Shown here: positions 19,841 through 30,715 of the stretch, in pieces
Layout of the letters: each line of letters begins with the position of its first letter
Position numbering within the stretch: position 1 is the first letter of the stretch
From: Chamaecrista fasciculata
Lineage: Eukaryota > Streptophyta > Magnoliopsida > Fabales > Fabaceae
Length of the DNA: 64,000 nt
NCBI GenBank assembly: GCA_003254925.1
Contig: QANZ01045302.1
Span: 296,303 to 360,302 of the forward strand
Direction: 5' to 3'
The notes under the pieces: model-generated
Seen by the model: the letters and a program-made list of their open reading frames with translations, nothing else
The model's database searches: none
What the model was told of the DNA's origin: nothing
Translations under genes and position numbers: made by a program

Positions 19841-20394
19841 TTACACATCACAAGAAATTTTAAAAAAAATTACACATCACAATTTTTTACACATTATCAT
19901 AATTTTTGTCTCCCCCTAAACTTTCATCCAAAAATTAAAAATAAGTCCCAAATATTCTAAAAAAAAACGCAAGCCTCGTCATCTTCATCTTCCTCCTTCA
20001 ACCTCCTCAGATTCAGTTTTGTAATTTCAGATTCNTCTCTCTCCGTCATTCATCTACAGATCCCCGCCGATTTGGCACTGTAGTTCGTCCGAGTTCGGTG
20101 TTCAACCCCGGAAGCAGATCTTCCAGATCCCCGAAATTTCTCTTCTTCAATGGCCTCAGAAAATCACCGATTTCCTTTATTACCCCTAAACCCACAACCC
20201 CATCTTCCAATCTCGTCCCTCTCTGTCTCCGTAGTGCTCACCAAAGAAAATCGCCCATTTTCTTCAATTCCAAGGCCTACATGCTCTGTAATATTCCCTA
20301 CGATTGAAATTCTGAGTTTATGGAATGTTTTTTTTTGGTTTTGTCCATTTTAATTAATTAAAGAATTAAAATTAAAACTTCAAATTAGGTGAGT

Positions 20395-20520
20395 GAGTGT
20401 GAGAGAGATGAATAAGAGGAAGGAGCTTGCCGTCGGAGAAGAGCTGGTCAGCGGGGAGCATGGCGGCAAGGGGGTGTTGGAGACGGAACTAAAATCTGGA
20501 TTGGGGATCGAAGGGAACAA
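20395..20520 (-). pseudogene. Captured host gene fragment inside the large foldback element
   Basis: Read on the minus strand, about 20400-20470 gives LAAMLPADQLFSDGKLLPL, a motif style (ADELFSDGKLLPL) that I recall from short plant proteins of unknown function and membrane-associated kinase regulators. It is flanked upstream by an in-frame stop and downstream by the element core, so only a piece of an exon is present. The origin gene is not identified. Confidence 0.4.
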
Positions 20521-21547
20521 TGATCAGAGTTAGGGTTTGATTTAGAGAGGCGTCCCATTCCCAGGAAATTTTCCGACGAGAGAGAGAGGCATTGACTGTG
20601 GTTTTTTTTTTTGTGTAAAATAAACTAAAACCCCCATGTATTTCTTCTTTCTTACATTTTGGTTCTATTATAGAGAAAAAGGTCCTTAATACAAAAAATT
20701 TAAACTTTTAAGAGTTAAAAATCAATTTTATCTTTTTTTTTAACGGAAAAGTGGATGGAAACTGTTAGAGGGACCATCTTTGTCAAATTTTGCATAACTG
20801 GGGGACTAATATGAAACGAAAAGTAACTGGGAGACCAATTTGGAACATTGAGCATAACTGGGGGACCAAAATAGGACTTTGGCCTAATATTTTTAAGGAC
20901 TAAATTAGAATGTTTGAAAGAGTTTTGGGACACTTTACAATTTTATTTTGAGAATTTTGGACTAAAATGAATGAAAATGATGAAAAAAAGGAGGAATTGA
21001 GAATAATGATATAAAAATGGGTCAAGAACCTAATTGTTGAACTTAGACTTTTTTTTAGGGTTTAGGGTTTGGGGTTTTAAGGTTTAGGGTTTAGGGTTTT
21101 TAATATTTTTAAGGATTAAATTGAAATGTTTGAAAGAGTTTTGGGACACTTTACAATTTTTATTTTGAGGATTTGGGACTAAAACGAATGAAGATGATAA
21201 AAAAGAGGGGGAATTAAGAATAAGGGAATAAAAATGGGTCAAGGACCTATAAGTGCAATAAGAAAATGCTTATGTGTCACTATTTTATGACGTGGCGGCT
21301 TGTTTTTTTTTTGGAATATAACGGTGCTGACGTGGCGATAACGGGACACGTCAGCGCATAACGAGACACATCAGCGTCCGTTATGGCCACGTCAGCATTT
21401 TTGTAACGCCAATATGACGGAGGGACCAATTAGTGCAGCGTTTGCAAAATTCGGGGACCGGCTAGTACAATGAGTAAAATTCAGGGACCTATCTGTCAGC
21501 GAGTACATAAATCAGGGACCGGAAAGTTATTTTACTCATTTTTATTC

Positions 21548-23160
21548 TCAATAGACACTCCTCTTCTTATGGCTTAGGTTATAAGATGTCCTTCTTTACT
21601 GTTGGTGATTATTTTAATCCGATAATTTAAACTAAATACATGCTCATGATACTATGTAGTGGACTTTAATTAAGAGAATAGGAGATAGCAAAGATCAAAT
21701 TGTTAGTTCTTTGGTTATTATATCACTTTCTTTTGATATTTATGTTAATGACAATTTCAAGTCAAAGTTTTGTTATTGAACGAAAGTTCATAGATATTTG
21801 CATTGTTAATTAACTTCATTTTGATATTGTTCATTTTGAATCGAAGAATTTTAAGTCGGATCTATCATTTTTAATTGACATATATATTCTAAGTTGAAGA
21901 GTTAATTGTGTAGGAAAATAATAAGTTGTCCCCCAAAAGATGGAAAGGACATAATTAATGACCGGCTAAAGTGCAATTTTGATATTTTTTATCTTTAAAT
22001 CGCAAGTTGCATTTAGCCCTTAATCTTTCTTTTTTTTTGTCGTTGTATTTCTTACAAATTTTACTTATTGATTTTAATAATTGAATGTAATCATATTTAT
22101 CTCATAAAAAAGTTTGAATACATATTGCTTTTGACGAGTCTCTTCTTTATTTAGTTGGAGTTTTTAACAAATAAGGTTAAATTGAACTTCAAATGTGAGA
22201 CGTTCATTTCACAGATAAACAAGCAAAGTTAGTCATATCTCTCTCATTTTAAATCTGATAGTGATGAATTTTGGAGCTATGAGTTACTCTTGACAAGTCA
22301 TTCTTTTGCCTAATTGGAACCGAATAAGGCCAATCAAAGCCCAAAAGTGACCTCATTTGATTTCAATTTCAACTATGTAGAAAAAGGTTTGGTCAAGAAT
22401 AACTCATAACTCTGAACTCATTATAATTGAACTTGAAATAAGGAAAAATGATTAACTTTATCCGTTTGATTATGAAACAAGCTGACCAATTTAACCTTTC
22501 TACGGTCTCAACTAAAACCATAAATAACTCATAGAAAGCAATACATAATTTGGTATCGTTGTATTCAAACTTAAAATGAAAAAGATATGATAATATTCAA
22601 TTCTTGAGATCAATGAAACATTTTAAAAAAATTTAAGAGACTAAATTACAATTAAAACTATTAAAGAACTGAATTAGAATCTATTTATCAAAATTGTTAC
22701 CTAACCTTAATGACAGAAATATATTCAAACCTAGATTGCACTAGAACGGGTATGGTACTTGCACGGGTTCATCATATTCTAAATAAAATCTGGATCATCA
22801 TATGGACACGTGTTCCCTGATGATAAGACCAAAGGAAGTATGTGCACCACACACGCTCTCCAAAGAATGAAAGTGACTGAAAACAAAATATGTTATGACC
22901 AGAAAATTCGACGCTTCCATGCAAAGAAGGATTCTATGATTCCTACCCAATTGCCCATGAAACTTCCTCCAACTTTCCTTATGGTACTCTTCCCGTACAC
23001 TCCACAAAACACAACATCATCATCATCATCATTTGTGCCTCTATATATATCGTTCTTTAGTCTAGACACAAACACCCAGAAGAAGAGAAGCCAATAAACC
23101 ACTCTGTTTATATATAAAAAATATATCTTTTTTGAGTGTGTTGCATATTATTGAGTATAT
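21548..23160. other. Intergenic upstream of the EF-hand gene
   Basis: There is no coding exon. The part from about 21960 to 22720 is diverged repeat sequence. The last 350 bases hold the probable promoter of the next gene, with ACACGTGT at about 22805, a (CAT)n microsatellite near 23016 and a TATATATAT box near 23043. Confidence 0.5.
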
Positions 23161-23664
23161 ATGTCTCCGCTTACTGAAACTGACTTGCATAGAATCTTTG
23201 AGAGGCTAGATTTGAATGGTGATGGACTGGTGAGTGTTGAGGAGCTAAATTGGCTCCTTGAGAAGTTAGGATTTGAGTTCAGGGAAGATGAGCTGGAATC
23301 TCTGATAGGAAAACAGAGGCTTGACTTGAACGAGTTTATTTTCTTTTACGAGTCCTCCATATCGTCGAAGCAGAAGAATGAATTATCAGAGATTAATAAT
23401 AATATTAATATTATTGAAGATGATGATGATGATGATGTGGAGAGTGATCTTGTGAAGGCGTTCAAGGTGTTTGATTTGGATGGAGATGGGTTCATCACTA
23501 GCCAAGAGCTTGAGTGTGTGCTCAAGAGGCTTGGATTCTGGGACGACAACAATAATAATTGTAAAGATTGCAGAAACATGATTTGTGTTTACGATACCAA
23601 TTCCGATGGTCGTCTTGATTTCGAGGAGTTTAAAGGCATGATGATGCTTACTTCCACTTCTTGA
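23161..23664 (+). CDS. Calmodulin-like EF-hand protein
   Basis: This intronless 167-aa calcium sensor is predicted to be cytosolic or nuclear. EF-hand 1 is around residues 16-28 (DLNGDGLVSVEEL). EF-hand 2 is degenerate (LIGKQRLDLNEF). EF-hand 3 (DLDGDGFITSQEL) and EF-hand 4 (DTNSDGRLDFEEF) have full loop residues. An acidic Asn/Asp linker (residues about 77-94, including a run of six Asp) separates the halves. The size and three working loops fit the CML42-45 type of plant calmodulin-like proteins. No myristoylation start (MG) or cysteine-rich tail is present. The ATG is the first in frame after a TATA-like stretch. The exact CML number is not assigned. Confidence 0.9.
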   Translation: MSPLTETDLHRIFERLDLNGDGLVSVEELNWLLEKLGFEFREDELESLIGKQRLDLNEFIFFYESSISSKQKNELSEINNNINIIEDDDDDDVESDLVKAFKVFDLDGDGFITSQELECVLKRLGFWDDNNNNCKDCRNMICVYDTNSDGRLDFEEFKGMMMLTSTS

Positions 23665-24235
23665 TCGATCATCAATCTTCATTATATTAATATCATGATG
23701 ATGCTTAATTCATTCCTTTTATATATATATATATCATTAGATATATGTACACTCAATTTTGGTTCTTCAATTTTCTTTTGTACAAAAGAAACTGAGTTGT
23801 ATTGTGATATGTATGCTTCATAACTTGGATCGTTTAATGTATATGATATACATTTAAGTAATATTCAGTGGAAATGGCAGTAGCTCTGTTTATAAAATTG
23901 CATTGGTTTCTCCCATCAGTTAATGCGTCATTTTCTTTCAAACGCCCATTGTGCACCCATGAATTAATTGGTAATTAAAAGATAGATGGATAGAATTACA
24001 AGATTTTTAAGGGGGAAGAAATGTAAACTCTTGAGCTTATTTCCGGGAAAAGTCTAGAATCTTGTACCAGAAAAATCTCTGATGCATGCGCGTTGAACTT
24101 GTACTACATTGTATAGAAAAAAAATAATGGCATTTTATTCCTTAAAATTTATTGTTAATTTTTTTTCACAAAAGTTTTATAATTTTATTTTTTATATTGA
24201 TTATTACAAATTTCATAAATTTAAAATAAAATTAA

Positions 24236-24637
24236 GGGTAAATTACACTTTGATACTCTGTTCTATAGACCGAATTCACTTTGGTACCATGTTCTTTCAA
24301 AAGTGATACTTTGGTACCCCGTTCTTTGCACCTCTAATACCTTGTTGACATTTTGGTACTATGTTCGTTGCATTGTTAACACTTTAGTACCCTAACAAAG
24401 ATAGAACAAGATAACAAATCGTGAAAAAATATGATATCAAAGTGAAATGAGTCCATGAAACAGGGTACCAAAGTGTTAACGGTACAAAGACATGGTACCA
24501 AAATGTCACTTTTCAAAGAACAGGGTTCCAAAATGTTAACGGTGTAAAGAACAATGTATCAAAGTGTCATTTTTTAAAGAACATGGTATCAAAGTAAAAT
24601 TGTTCTATAAAACAAGATACTAAAGTGTAATTTATCC
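24236..24637. mobile_element. Mutator-like miniature foldback element, exact 9-bp target duplication
   Basis: The left end GGGTAAATTACACTTTGATA mirrors the right end (which reads GGATAAATTACACTTTAGTA on the other strand). TAAAATTAA is present exactly at 24227-24235 and 24638-24646. Arms are built from degenerate 'TTTGGTACC..GTTCTTT' subrepeats. No coding content. Confidence 0.8.
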
Positions 24638-25230
24638 TAAAATTAAAAACTAAAAAAATTTGTTAAAAATTTTAATTTTAAAAAAAATAACTATATGATA
24701 CAATTTTTATATAATTAATCATAAAAATATAAATAAATAAAACTTATAATTAAAGTAATTTTATAATAACTAATAAACTTGATAGGGAAAGACGTACGTA
24801 ACAGACCAATAATATAAATTGACTTAGCTATAGGCTTTTCTTCTACCGCCAAAAGTATAATCTCCATTTATATGTTAAGATTTTTCTAAACCATAGGCGG
24901 CACCGTGAATCGCGTGGCAAATATGATGGTAGAATGATAGAATATATACAAATAACAAATAAATTATTTTACAGTAAAAACAAAAAAAAGGAATCTTATT
25001 GTTGTAAGTTGTAACCATAAGTCGTTAGTCACAAGGATCATTTACGAATTACGAGGAAACTCATTGTTTAGCTTTAACAACGTCGTCATCGTATATAGGG
25101 CCAATTGTAACAAAACATTCCGTGGGTGGTTCATTTAATTTCTCTAGAACTGCTTGATTTTTCTCTAGCTATTTGTTAGAATTCTTTGCGCTATAGTCTT
25201 GTCTCTTTTACATACATATTTTTTTTTTTT

Positions 25231-25745
25231 GCTAAATTACATTTCGATACCATCTAGTTTAACATGATTCGGTTTAAAATGTGATACTTTGTTATCTTGA
25301 AATATCCACCGTTACGCTTTTGGTACCCGTAACAATTTTTTCGTTAGTTTTAGACAGAATTTAGAATTTAACACGTGACCTGCATGTGGGTTTACTAAAA
25401 CTCAATTTTGTCCAATATTTTGCCACATAATAAAGATCAAAAGTATACTTTTTGAAAGTTTTGAATTATTTCAGTGTTTGATGCTGAAAATTTTTTGAAA
25501 GAATTCAGAACTAGGTTTCGAAAAGAATGTGTTTGATCTTTATTATGTGATAAAATATTGGATAAAATTGAATTTTAGTGAGTACACGTGCAGGTCACGT
25601 GCCAAATTCTGTCCAAAACTAACAAAAAAATTGTTTAAAGTACCAAAAAGATAATGATGGAGACCTCAGAGTACTAAAATGTCTCGTTTTAAATCACAAG
25701 ATATCAAAATAAAATAGTATCAAACTATAAGAGGTATCAATTTGA
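25231..25745. repeat. Long inverted repeat (about 240-base arms)
   Basis: The left arm (about 25231-25450) and right arm (about 25520-25745) are complementary with scattered mismatches; each includes an ACGTG core (ACACGTGACC and GGTCACGTGC) and the segment CCACATAATAAAGATCAAA or its complement. I could not find a convincing target duplication. It probably belongs to the same class of foldback elements. Confidence 0.6.
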
Positions 25746-26520
25746 AGATCTATATATCTTATATTATATGGCTTCACCTCTTTCTGGTCGTCCACATTTT
25801 AAAACTATAGTACAAAATTAATAATAAGAGGAAAATTATTATTTGATCCCTTCTTTTTTATTGTGTTAACGATTTAGTCCCTCATTTATTTTACATACAT
25901 ATTTACGTGCCCGTTGGGGCACGCAAAGCCTCTAGTGTATATATATATATATACCTACGACAATACTCTTTGTAGTTACCGTGAAAGACGCCAACAACTT
26001 GAAGAGTCTTGGATGAAAATGAAGTAAAACTGTAAAAGCAATCTTGTATGAACAAGTTGATGAGGAGACAAGTACAACACACGGGGATGACCAATTGCAA
26101 AATAGTACTGACCCGAAGCCGAAGGTGAGTTTCCAAACGCAATTTTAGGTCAACAACGAAAAATTGGGGTTGAAAAGCATCAATACATAACATCATATAC
26201 ATGAAAGCACATAAAGAAATAAAAAATGAGTAAATCTTTATCTTTGAGTGATGGTGGTGGTCACGTGTTGAGTTATAGGCTTATAGCCTTAAAGGGCAAA
26301 AGGTTTTTTGGTATCAGCATTTTGAAAACAGTGAATTGAATTGAGGATTAGGCATCAGAAACAAAAATGGAATTCTGGGACGCGAATCACTCTATGAAGT
26401 TGTTGTTGTTGTATCTTTGAGAACATCAGTTTATCTCTTCTTTCTTTCTTTCACTCCGTTCGAACTTTCAACCTCACTTGTTCAAATTAAAGCAATTCAA
26501 GCTGGGTTGGTTGAGATAAC

Positions 26521-28506
26521 ATGGAAATCCTTCAATCAACAATGCTTCTCTGTTTCTCTTCACCGCAGAAACCGATTAGCATTATCCAAATCAGACATCC
26601 TCGTGATCTCCGAATTAGAGCGGGGATTACTGTGGCACCCATTCGCACCGCCCACCAACTGTTCGATGAAATACCTCTTTCAGACACCTTCGCTTGGAAC
26701 AATCTTATTCAAACCCATCTCTCCGATGGAGATTCCATCCATGTTTTATCAACTTATAACCAAATGCTACTTCGTGGAGTTCGTCCTGATAGACACACTC
26801 TTCCTCGCGTGGTAACTGCGTCTCGTCTCTTGGGTGATTTATCCATTGGCAAACAGGTTCACGGGCAAGTTTTTAAACTCGGATTCTCTTCTGACCAGTA
26901 TGTTATTACTGCTTTGATTGAAATGTATGGGAATCTGGATAGTGTGGATATGGCTAAGTTGATCTTTGACAAGGCTCCTCACAGGAATTCAGTGTCTTGG
27001 ACGCTTCTTGCAAAATTGTACATTGTTCAGGGTAAACCAAATTTGGCACTTGATTTATTTCATCAAATGTTGGACGACGTAGGTGTGCATATTGATCCTG
27101 TAGCGTTAGCAACAGCGATTAGTGCGTGTGGATTGCTAAAATCTTTACAACAAGGAAAACTTGTGCACAATATTGCGAAGAAATGTGGGTTGGAATTTGA
27201 TGTTTTAGTGAGTAATTCACTCTTGAAAATGTATATAGATTGCAACAGTCTGAAAGATGCTCGGTGGGTGTTTGATCAAATGCCTTCCAAGGATATTATA
27301 TCATGGACTTTAGTCATTCGTTCTTATGTGAAGATAGGAGGATTCAATGAAGGTCTCAAGTTATTTCGGCACATGAACTTTGATGGATTGAAGCCGGATT
27401 CTCCCTCAATTGCTAGCATTCTTCCTGCCTGTGGTAGAATCGCCTCCTATAACCAAGGTCAAGAAATTCATGGCTATTTGATCAGAAACGGTATTATTCA
27501 CTCAAATCTCAAGGTGAACAATGCACTTATGGACATGTATGTCAAGTCAGGAGCAATGGAATCTGCTTCAAATATATTTGCTGAATTGAATGAAAAAGAT
27601 GTTATCTCTTGGACCGTGATGATATTGGGCTATAGCTTACACGGACAAGGAAAGCTTGCAGTTGAACTTTTCCATCAGATGGTGAAAAACTCAAAGGCAC
27701 AAATAGATGACACCACCTATTCTGCTATACTCCATGCTTGTGGCACAGAACGCATGGTTAATGAAGGAAAGTTTTACTTCAACCGCATAAGGTCTCCAAC
27801 AGTGGCTCATTATGCTTCAATGGTTTCTCTGCTATCACGAGCCAGGCTCTTCGATGAGGCAATGATCTTCATTGAGGAACACCAGATTGGAAAAATAGCT
27901 GAAGTACAGAGAAAATTGCTTGAAGGATGCAGGATTCATCGTCAGTATAATCTAGGTAAGCGAGTGGTTGAGCTGCTTTGCGATTTGGAGCCTCTAAATG
28001 CTGAGAATTACGTGCTACTTTTGAACTGGTATGCTGGCAGTAGAAAATGGCAAATGGTAGAAAAATTAAGGGAAACAATCAGAGACATGGGGTTGAAACC
28101 CAGAAAAGCCTATTCTTGGATTGTGCTTCGGAATAAAGTTCACGTCTTTGGTATTGGGGATGTATCACATCCACGATCAGAGAGAATATATTCAGAATTA
28201 CAGCGATTTATGGAGGAAATGAGAGTCCAAGGGGTTGAACCTATGTGGGATTTCATGCTCCATGATGTAGATGAAGAGCGAGAGTGCATTCAGATTGGAC
28301 ACAGCGAACTGTTAGCAATTTCTTTTGGGCTTATCAGTTCACAAGATGGACCTGTACGTGTTACGAAAAATCTTAGGGTGTGTCATGGCTGTCATGATTT
28401 TGCCAAGTTCATATCCAAGATGAGCAGAAGAGAAATCATTCTCAAAGACCCAAATTTATTTCATCATTTTAAGGATGGATTCTGTTCATGTCAAGACTTT
28501 TGGTAA
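26521..28506 (+). CDS. PLS-class pentatricopeptide repeat protein with C-terminal DYW domain
   Basis: This is an intronless 661-aa RNA-binding protein, predicted to act in plastid or mitochondrial RNA editing. PPR motifs run from about residue 45 to 470 (for example DTFAWNNLIQTHLSDGD, NSVSWTLLAKLY, DIISWTLVIRSYVKIGGFNEG, DVISWTVMILGYSLHGQG). The E region follows (AYSWIVLRNKVHVFGIGD, then SHPRSERIYSEL). The DYW domain shows the deaminase signature: HSE in IGHSELLAISFG, the zinc pair CHGCH in RVCHGCHDFAKF, and the CxC near the end. The last residues are CSCQDFW, so the terminal triplet is DFW instead of DYW. The N-terminus has basic and Ser residues as in organelle targeting. The target RNA cannot be inferred. 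Confidence 0.93.
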   Translation: MEILQSTMLLCFSSPQKPISIIQIRHPRDLRIRAGITVAPIRTAHQLFDEIPLSDTFAWNNLIQTHLSDGDSIHVLSTYNQMLLRGVRPDRHTLPRVVTASRLLGDLSIGKQVHGQVFKLGFSSDQYVITALIEMYGNLDSVDMAKLIFDKAPHRNSVSWTLLAKLYIVQGKPNLALDLFHQMLDDVGVHIDPVALATAISACGLLKSLQQGKLVHNIAKKCGLEFDVLVSNSLLKMYIDCNSLKDARWVFDQMPSKDIISWTLVIRSYVKIGGFNEGLKLFRHMNFDGLKPDSPSIASILPACGRIASYNQGQEIHGYLIRNGIIHSNLKVNNALMDMYVKSGAMESASNIFAELNEKDVISWTVMILGYSLHGQGKLAVELFHQMVKNSKAQIDDTTYSAILHACGTERMVNEGKFYFNRIRSPTVAHYASMVSLLSRARLFDEAMIFIEEHQIGKIAEVQRKLLEGCRIHRQYNLGKRVVELLCDLEPLNAENYVLLLNWYAGSRKWQMVEKLRETIRDMGLKPRKAYSWIVLRNKVHVFGIGDVSHPRSERIYSELQRFMEEMRVQGVEPMWDFMLHDVDEERECIQIGHSELLAISFGLISSQDGPVRVTKNLRVCHGCHDFAKFISKMSRREIILKDPNLFHHFKDGFCSCQDFW

Positions 28507-28519
28507 ATCAAATATTGGG

Positions 28520-28850
28520 ACTTGGGCATATGTTGCTATGCCAATGTTTTCTTTTGGAATTAGCATTTCCATAGCAGCATCCTATCTAGTTTTTCTCATT
28601 TGATAGTTGAAAGATAATTTTTTTTGTTTTGGTAAATTAACTTCAATATCTTCAAACTATAGAGAAAGTATCATATGTACTAAAAAAAAACATTATTGGC
28701 AATTATAGCCTAATACTTTGACATTCAATTCAATGTCACCTCAATGCTAAACTTATCAATTTTTAACGAAACATAATAATATGGTATAAGGACTTGGCCA
28801 TATTTTGCTATGTCAATGTTTTCTTTTGGAATCAGCATTTCTTTAGTAGC
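28520..28850. repeat. Direct repeat in the PPR 3' flank
   Basis: Segments 28520-28577 and 28791-28850 share CAATGTTTTCTTTTGGAAT and flanking bases with about 85% identity. The first starts 14 bases after the PPR stop codon. The pair is consistent with an old local duplication. Confidence 0.7.
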
Positions 28851-29449
28851 TAACTTGGTGGAGTGTGTTTAAAATCTTTCATAGCTTGGGCTAGAAATCT
28901 AACTTCTATCAATTTTTAAAGAATCTAAGCCTGAAATTCTAAAATTTTCAGTATAAAATGTTTGGATATCAGTTAACACTTAACATGTACACTGAAATTC
29001 ATTGCGCAAAAATTTCAGATAAGTGATAAATAATGCATTATTGTATATAAGCATAAACAATATAGCTAGCTCTATGCGATGGACCATATGTTTGGCTGAT
29101 TCTAATATCAATGTACAATGTTAAAAGCGCTGTTGGTTTGCCCATGTTTTGAGTATGATCTCAGATTTAATTTTTCTTTTTCTTAAGACATCTTTGTTAA
29201 AAACAAAATCATTTTTCAATGACAAGTCATATAACACAATTTATCACATAACTCATTCACTTTTAATCTTTCTTTTCTCTTTAGTCATCTTCAAATTTAC
29301 TTTTTGATATCTGATATACATCCTTTTAAATATCCTAGGCACCCTAACGCCACACGGATCCTCTCAGACACAATCCCTTAAATCTTAGTGCACTTGCCTG
29401 ATACTACAGTGATAAGTCTCCATCAATCACATTCACCTACCACACTCCA

Positions 29450-29650
29450 CCATTTTCTCTATAAATACATTCTACAAAACCCTAACAAGGTAACTGATTC
29501 ATCTCTCCACAATTTTTACTCTCATCTCTTACACTCTCTAACTTGAGCTTCAGAGTGGGTTCACATAGGCCTTTCCATGCGCACCCTTCTTGCAGGTTTC
29601 AAGCTTCGAGGTCAAAGCTATGGCCTTCTCTAAGGAAACCCAAAGGTAAA
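29450..29650 (+). mobile_element. Possible LTR remnant (R/U5-like)
   Basis: A TATA-like CTATAAATAC (about 29458) is followed by CTAACTTGAGCTTCAGAGTG, a run of C-rich sequence and CAAGCTTCGAGGTCAAAGCT. This order resembles the R-U5 part of plant Gypsy LTRs as I remember them. No second LTR, primer site or coding region is nearby, so the call is weak. Confidence 0.3.
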
Positions 29651-30649
29651 TCCTTTTGGTTCAACTTTTGAGTTTTCAATATCTAAATCTACATTCAATA
29701 ATTTAATCATTCAATACTATAAAAATATAGTTCAATCCTTGAATAATATAGTACCATCAGCTATACCTTAAATCTATTACATGTCATGTAATCATCTGAC
29801 GTGATTTTTATTTGGTGAGATTTCACTGTTAAATGTCACAATAGTTGCCTCAATAATTTTTATGAAATACAACTATGTTTTTTCCATTCTATTTTTGTGT
29901 GTTTATCATAACCATCATGCACTTTCATTGTCATCGCATTGTTCTTGTTGAAGTGTTAAGAGTGAAGAGTGAAAATGTTTAAATATTGCAAAATGCAACA
30001 TCAGTACATCACCAATCGAAGTCACATTTATCCACATATATTTTTTTGTGTCATTTTTTCTTTTTGGTTGATTCTAAAAAAAGATTGATTTATCCGCGAT
30101 AAGGTCTATTTTAGTATTTAGCAAAAGATCATATATTTTAAGTAATTATCTTTTTTAGTGTCATCATTATTTTTAGTCTCATCACTACATAATCTAATCC
30201 TTTTTGAGGATGAGACGAGTACTATGTAATTAAAGAATGTATTTTGGTAATTGATGAACATTCCATGTCTGCTCTTATGGATATGTCAATACATAAAAGA
30301 GGAAAAAAAACTATTAATTATTCTTTATGAGATGAAATAAAAGAGAAAATGAAATGGAGAAAAAAGAGGAATGAATGAGTTTGCTTTTTCGAAATTGAAA
30401 TAGATTTTGCAATTACAAAATCATTTCATAATGACAACATTGCATTCAAAAAACATGATAGCAATGAGGAGAATGGCACCGTTATTTCAAATTCAGGTTT
30501 AAATTGATGTCCTATTGAAGAAGATTGTAGTTTAGAGGAATTTGAAAGGTAGGAAATCCAAATAGAGATAAGGAAAATGGCAATTGTGTTTTTTTTTTTT
30601 GGGTGTTTTAAGTTATATTTCAACGTGACATGGTGATTTCTTTTTTTAA

Positions 30650-30715
30650 ACTATGAGTCTTCCCCGCCTATCCGTATAACGATTTAAACGAAGACTAATC
30701 TCATTCGGGTCTCAG
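30650..30715 (-). mobile_element. SINE fragment, reverse orientation
   Basis: On the minus strand this reads GAATGAGATTAGTCTTCG followed by a sequence matching the 3' half of the SINE-like insert at 6821-6966. Only the tail half is present. Confidence 0.5.

Larger units (their letters stand above)
19064..21537. mobile_element. Large Mutator-like foldback element with exact 10-bp target duplication
   Basis: The ends GAGTAAAATAACTTTCCGG and CCGGAAAGTTATTTTACTC are perfect inverted repeats. The flanking 10-mer ATTTTTATTC occurs exactly at 19054-19063 and 21538-21547. The inverted arms run about 490 bases (to about 19550 and from about 21040), and a second weaker round of the same sequence follows inward (19650-19800 and 20885-21040). 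The arms contain strings of telomere-like CCCTAAA. The core (about 19960-20600) is GC-richer and gene-like, with short open frames on both strands but no transposase. The segment 20610-20885 is homologous to the right arm of the separate element at 56275-57451, so the interior is composite. Confidence 0.85.
23665..26520. other. Intergenic between EF-hand and PPR genes
   Basis: There is no coding exon. The stretch contains two inverted-repeat elements (24236-24637 and 25231-25745). The rest is AT-rich, with a short (AT)n near 25940. Probable PPR promoter and 5' UTR occupy the last 200 bases. Confidence 0.55.

Noticed and set aside
26417-26815. Alternative frame overlapping the PPR start
   Set aside because: It overlaps the PPR gene in another frame and has no domain; the PPR frame has the conserved motifs.
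29500-29650. A short spliced gene starting with a small exon
   Set aside because: The frame closes at once and the sequence looks like an LTR remnant; no downstream exon was found.
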